A stretch of DNA of 64,000 nt from JAABRE01 sp964413275. Lineage in GTDB: Bacteria; Cyanobacteriota; Cyanobacteriia; Cyanobacteriales; JAABRE01. Below, piece after piece: positions 60,550 to 64,000 of this stretch. The notes under the pieces were generated by a model. That model worked only from the letters and a program-made list of their open reading frames with translations, made no database searches and was not told the DNA's origin. The position numbers and the translations under genes are program-made. Each line of letters opens with the position of its first letter. Position 1 is the first letter of the stretch. The stretch is from positions 58,965 to 122,964 of the forward strand of contig CAYPSO010000001.1 of assembly GCA_964413275.1 (NCBI GenBank), given 5' to 3'.

Positions 60550-62412
60550 ATGACCGCTCAGAAAAGAGGACGATGGGGCTGGCTCCATCCTTTGAAACAA
60601 CGTTACGCAATGGATGTGAGATCCCTAGCATTGCTACGAATGGGGTTAGCCATAGTCATCCTCACCGATTTATTCTGGAGATTTCCAGATATTACCTCTC
60701 TCTACAGCGATGAGGGGGTTTTACCACGTACCTCTCTAATTGAGAAGTTTTTAGAGCCTTGGTATTGGTCTATTCATCTACTAAGTGGTCAGCCTTTTGT
60801 TCAGGGATTATTGTTTTTAATTGCAGCACTATTGGCTTTGGCTATGCTGGTAGGCTATCGTAGCCGCCTAGCTACTATTGCTTGTTGGGTATTGCTAGTT
60901 TCCCTCCATCACCGTAATCCAACCCTATTGTTTGCTGGTGACTCGGTGTTGCGAACAATGATGTTTTGGGCAATGTTTCTACCCCTAGGAGCAGCTTATT
61001 CTGTGGATATTGCCCTAAACCCTAAAGCTGATTCAGTGCCTAAGCAAATTTTTTCAGGGGCAGTAATCGGTTTCACTGTTCAACAGTGTTTTATTTATAT
61101 AATGTCCGCAGTCTTTAAAACCACAAGTGACATTTGGTGGCCTGATTTAACAGCAGTTTATTACGCCCTAAGCTTCGATCAATACGTTACTCCCTTGGGA
61201 GCTTGGCTGCTTCATTTGCCTCCCTTTTTGCTTAAAACATTTACCTTAGTTACTTTGATTTTGGAATGGGTAGGGCCTTTATTTTTATTTATGCCCTATC
61301 GTACTAACTTTTTCCGAACAGCTACTGTTATTACTTTTATTCTCTTACACATTGGCTTTGCCTTTACCTTAAATCTTGGCATATTTCCCTTCTTGAGTTC
61401 AATAACTTGGTTGGCATTTATTCCTAGCTCTGTTTGGGAAGGGTGGAAAAAAAGATTTTACAGTTTTCCCCAGGCAGGATTAAAGATTTACTATGATGCT
61501 GACTGTGGATTTTGTAAAAAAGTAGTTCATATACTGCGTATCTTTTTACTATTGCCTGAAACACCAATACAGCCCGCCCAAAGTGAAGCGTCAATTCAGG
61601 AAGATATGGAGCGTTGGAATTCTTGGGTAGTAGTAGATTGGCAAGAAAATCGTCATTTTAAGTTTGAGGCCATTGTCTATGTTGTAAGTATATCCCCAGT
61701 ATTTCGCATCCTGACTCCATTATTGCGATCGCAACTGATGATGAAGCTAGGGACTAAATTTTATGAGACAATTGCCAATAATCGTCAAAAAGCAGGATTA
61801 TTAACCCGTCCTCTTCTATTTCGCTCTTTCACTGGCACAACTCCTATCTGGCAAAGCGTAATTGCCTTAATGCTATTAGGTTTAATTTTTATTCTCAATT
61901 TAAAGGGATTTACTGATAACTGGGCTTTTGTACAAAAAGATACTCTCGTACTCAGAAACCTTCGTCGCATTACTCGTAGTCGTACACTACAGAGAGTTGA
62001 GTGGATTGGTTATCTATTACGTTTAAATCAAGGGGGCTGGGGGATTTTTGCTCCTGCTCCTCCCCGTGATGATGGCTGGCACGTGATTGTAGGAACTTTG
62101 AAAGATGGGACACAGGTTAATTTACTTGAACCAGAAAAGCCTATAAGTTTTGATAAACCCACCCTAGGCCATAGACAACGACTTTATCGAAATATGCAGT
62201 GGCGTACCTACTACATTAACCTAAACCGAAATATTGGCGGTAAGATGTATCCATATTTTGGAGAATATTTATGTCGCAAGTGGCAAGAGCAATTTAGAGG
62301 GAAAAAAGCGTTGCAACAGATTGATATTTACTTTATGGAAGAGCGTACCATAGATCCCGGACAGTCTCCTGTGATTAAAAAGCAACTTCAATTTGAATAT
62401 AGATGTAAATAA
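60550..62412 (+). CDS. HTTM membrane protein fused to a DCC thiol-oxidoreductase domain
   Basis: 620 residues. The first ~300 residues are an HTTM domain (many membrane spans; LALLRMGLAIVILTDLFWRF and the region HHRNPTLLFAGDSVLRTMMFWA, as in vitamin-K-dependent gamma-carboxylase relatives). A DCC-type thioredoxin-fold segment follows (about 313-420, KIYYDADCGFCKKVVHILR with the CxxC). One more membrane span (about 437-457) and a soluble C-terminal part come after it. HTTM-DCC fusions are known in bacteria, but their chemistry is open; a membrane redox or carboxylation role is possible. A pyruvyl transferase-like gene follows 45 bases later. Confidence 0.85.
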   Translation: MTAQKRGRWGWLHPLKQRYAMDVRSLALLRMGLAIVILTDLFWRFPDITSLYSDEGVLPRTSLIEKFLEPWYWSIHLLSGQPFVQGLLFLIAALLALAMLVGYRSRLATIACWVLLVSLHHRNPTLLFAGDSVLRTMMFWAMFLPLGAAYSVDIALNPKADSVPKQIFSGAVIGFTVQQCFIYIMSAVFKTTSDIWWPDLTAVYYALSFDQYVTPLGAWLLHLPPFLLKTFTLVTLILEWVGPLFLFMPYRTNFFRTATVITFILLHIGFAFTLNLGIFPFLSSITWLAFIPSSVWEGWKKRFYSFPQAGLKIYYDADCGFCKKVVHILRIFLLLPETPIQPAQSEASIQEDMERWNSWVVVDWQENRHFKFEAIVYVVSISPVFRILTPLLRSQLMMKLGTKFYETIANNRQKAGLLTRPLLFRSFTGTTPIWQSVIALMLLGLIFILNLKGFTDNWAFVQKDTLVLRNLRRITRSRTLQRVEWIGYLLRLNQGGWGIFAPAPPRDDGWHVIVGTLKDGTQVNLLEPEKPISFDKPTLGHRQRLYRNMQWRTYYINLNRNIGGKMYPYFGEYLCRKWQEQFRGKKALQQIDIYFMEERTIDPGQSPVIKKQLQFEYRCK

Positions 62413-62457
62413 CTAGATTAAAAATTTTTCCTATTTCTTAACTTTATTTAACAACCT

Positions 62458-63435
62458 ATGGAAACTGTAATTATTAATGCCCACGTAATAGATTCTAGAA
62501 ATATTGGCGATTTAGCATCTTCTCCAACCCAATATTTTGACTTTAAATATCCTGTTGAAACACTGGATATTAGATCTATCGATCCTAATTTCTCAGAGCC
62601 TAAAAGTGGATTTGGTGGCTCAATTACCCTAGATGAAATCAAAAATACTGCTGATAGAGTTAAATATCATCTGGTTGTCGGTGGAGGTGGATTAGTTTTT
62701 AAGCGGTTTTTAGGAAGTTTTGAAGCGATGGAAAAACTTCAATCAGTTTTTAGTGGTAAATGGATTGCATGGGGCATTGGTCAGCAAGTATATCCTTCCT
62801 TTAGCCCCTCTCAGGATAATTTGTTAGAAAATTTATATTCAGCTCGCGATAGATTTGACTACTCGATCTATCTTAAAAACTTCGATCTGATCGGTATTAG
62901 AGATATTGGCTTTAACTATGATTGGTTACCTTGTGTCAGTTGTATGGATTCTACTTTCGATCGCAAACGGGAGATTAAGCACGATTTTGTTGTTTTCTCC
63001 CACAGGAAATTTCAGATTAAAATTGGACGATTTCCAACCATGAGTCATGATACTCAAAGCTTAGAAGAGGTGATTGATTTTCTTGGTTCTGGAGAAACCA
63101 TTATCACCAGTTCTTATCATGGAGCCTACTGGGGAACTTTATTAGGACGTAGAGTAATTGCTTTTCCCTTCAGCACTAAATTTTTGACTTTCAAGCATAT
63201 GCCAAGCATTTATCCTGTATCTGAATGGAAATACTCCAAAATCAAATTTAGACCTTTTACAAAAACTTTTCTTAATAAAATTAAATTTGAATTTAACTAT
63301 GGAGACAAATATACTTGTAGCACTAATAATTGGAGAAATCTACTGGTAAATTCTTCTAGTTATCCTAATATTCTCCCAGAGTATCGAGAAGCTAATCAGC
63401 AATTTTATGACAAAACAATGGCAATGTTAGACTAA
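62458..63435 (+). CDS. Polysaccharide pyruvyl transferase-family protein
   Basis: 325 residues, no membrane span. Typical segments are VIDSRNIGDLASSP at the front, VVGGGGLVF, KWIAWGIGQQ, IRDIGFNYDWLPCVSCMD, a VVFSHRKFQI strand and the late TSSYHGAYWGTLLGRRVIAF with its SxHG active-site motif. Members add ketal pyruvate to surface sugars using PEP, or belong to related exopolysaccharide enzymes. It lies right after the HTTM-DCC gene in the same direction, and the pair may be one operon. Exact acceptor is unknown. Confidence 0.82.
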   Translation: METVIINAHVIDSRNIGDLASSPTQYFDFKYPVETLDIRSIDPNFSEPKSGFGGSITLDEIKNTADRVKYHLVVGGGGLVFKRFLGSFEAMEKLQSVFSGKWIAWGIGQQVYPSFSPSQDNLLENLYSARDRFDYSIYLKNFDLIGIRDIGFNYDWLPCVSCMDSTFDRKREIKHDFVVFSHRKFQIKIGRFPTMSHDTQSLEEVIDFLGSGETIITSSYHGAYWGTLLGRRVIAFPFSTKFLTFKHMPSIYPVSEWKYSKIKFRPFTKTFLNKIKFEFNYGDKYTCSTNNWRNLLVNSSSYPNILPEYREANQQFYDKTMAMLD

Positions 63436-63486
63436 ATTTAGTCTAAAAATTTTTGGACTTGGTTAATCAAGGTATGAATTGTTGAT

Positions 63487-63514
63487 GTAGAGATGTAGCA
63501 TGACATCTCTGCAT
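63487..63514. repeat. TGTAGAGATGT-AGCATG-ACATCTCTGCA palindrome
   Basis: An eight- to ten-base inverted repeat with a six-base loop in the gap after the pyruvyl transferase-like gene. GTAGAGATGT...ACATCTCT palindromes are a common dispersed cyanobacterial repeat. Confidence 0.6.
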
Positions 63515-63607
63515 AGGGTTTGCTGAAAATATTTTAAAAACCTTTTTCATGGTTTGATTCTCGATATTATTGCTTTCGTTAAAACCTAATTAGGGTGCAC
63601 TTTTTGA

Positions 63608-63817
63608 TTACTCAAACGATAGTTTCCGTTTACTAACAACACAATCTTGAAGGTATAAATTAATTAATTCTTGGTAAGAAATTCCTCTTTCTTGAGCTAT
63701 TGCTTGAAAATATTCAATTACTTCAACTCCCAAGGGTAAAGTTACTTGTTGCTTCAATTGTTTAGCAAAAGGATTAGGCCGACTTTTCATTTTGGAAAGA
63801 TCGTATTCTGGTTTCAT
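63608..63817 (-). CDS. brnA: BrnA-type antitoxin
   Basis: 69 residues from the ATG at 63817; ten more codons upstream are open but overlap the toxin end. The text MKPEYDLSKMKSRPNPFAKQ and then VTLPLGVEVIEYFQAIAQER with YQELINLYLQDC is the ribbon-helix-helix antitoxin that goes with BrnT toxins. It binds DNA to repress the pair and covers the toxin. The toxin gene lies directly upstream on the same strand with its stop four bases before this start, as is usual, but is cut by an IS end. Confidence 0.85.
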   Translation of the reverse strand: MKPEYDLSKMKSRPNPFAKQLKQQVTLPLGVEVIEYFQAIAQERGISYQELINLYLQDCVVSKRKLSFE

Positions 63818-63821
63818 AATT

Positions 63822-63946
63822 TTATCCTCGATATTGTTTACTTTCATTTTTAGTGGCTTTTCGAGCTGAAATAATTCTAATTATTGATTCTTGCTCTCGG
63901 TAAATATGAACGATGAGTAAAATTCTCATTTTGTAACTTCTACCAA
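63822..63946 (-). pseudogene. brnT: BrnT-type toxin, only the C-terminal part left
   Basis: The minus-strand frame ending at TAA 63822-63824 reads SIGRSYKMRILLIVHIYREQ and then SIIRIISARKATKNESKQYR, the C-terminal half of BrnT ribonuclease toxins including the RIISARKAT motif. At about 63947 the match stops and sequence of an IS200/IS605-type end begins. Thus the first half of the toxin is separated or lost. The antitoxin follows intact. Confidence 0.8.
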
Positions 63947-64000
63947 TTGATACTCCCCATGTCTGAAGACAGGGGATTCTTAAACAGCCCAGAGTCGGAC
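63947..64000 (-). mobile_element. IS200/IS605-type right end cutting brnT
   Basis: On the minus strand the sequence is TTAAGAATCCCC, a hairpin (CCCC-TGTCT-TC-AGACA-t-GGGG), then AGTATCAA. This matches the solo end at 29731-29772 in layout and in the TTAAGAATCCCC leader. The body of the element, with a tnpB on the minus strand, should lie right of the window. Confidence 0.65.

Overview
The window is a piece of an AT-rich cyanobacterial chromosome. The evidence is psbO, petG, a CytM-type cytochrome, a complete bidirectional hox hydrogenase, a FurA-type regulator, the rimO-crhR pair, and many copies of the HIP1 octamer GCGATCGC (for example near 16100, 19877, 26402, 32263, 36174 and 40860). The low GC content and the gene set fit a unicellular Cyanobacterium/Geminocystis-like organism, but that placement is inference. 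No rRNA, tRNA or CRISPR array was recognised. A run of 100 N at 52656-52755 looks like an assembly artefact, because the same 55 bases lie on both sides of it.

Layout. 1-4.2 kb: a leftward chaperone / usher-like / secreted-subunit locus, an atypical chaperone-usher surface-fibre system. 4.4-11.5 kb: mtnB, a Ser/Thr kinase directly downstream of recJ, recR (apparently without a standard start codon), a TPR protein and panB. 11.5-17.1 kb: an orthocaspase, a COP23-domain protein and a two-protease TPR protein, a possible exported proteolytic module. 17.1-27.1 kb: a leftward block hoxE-hoxF-(pentapeptide protein)-hoxU-hoxY-hoxH-(zinc-ribbon protein)-(hoxW-like relic)-(NYN protein)-hoxW-hypA-hypB and a glycosyltransferase. 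It holds the hydrogenase, its C-terminal protease and two nickel-insertion factors together. 27.4-29.8 kb: a frame-broken TnpB element and a second IS-type end just upstream of an SLH-domain surface protein.

31-47 kb: mostly housekeeping and signalling genes: Uma2, miaA, a PhnD-like lipoprotein overlapping a hybrid histidine kinase, rdgB, a phosphohexomutase, psbO with a long structured leader, an ABC exporter, a pentapeptide protein, a 170-bp tandem repeat, acylphosphatase, a pRiA4b ORF-3-like protein and a lone restriction-type helicase. 47.7-55.9 kb: pyruvate kinase, fur, a DUF3598 protein, cytM and petG divergently arranged, a ureidoglycolate-lyase-like protein, and crhR downstream of rimO.

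55.9-58.3 kb is a graveyard: a transposase C-terminal relic, an ABC exporter collapsed by an internal deletion, a kinase-fold protein without its catalytic half (bounded by GGTGGGCAAAT repeats), and a porin-like N-terminus without its barrel. 58.4-64 kb: an RTX/Ig-like/FKBP fusion, an HTTM-DCC fusion, a polysaccharide pyruvyl transferase-like protein, and a BrnT/BrnA toxin-antitoxin pair whose toxin is cut by an IS end at the right edge. Heptad-type TTAGCNN repeats recur in many intergenic gaps.
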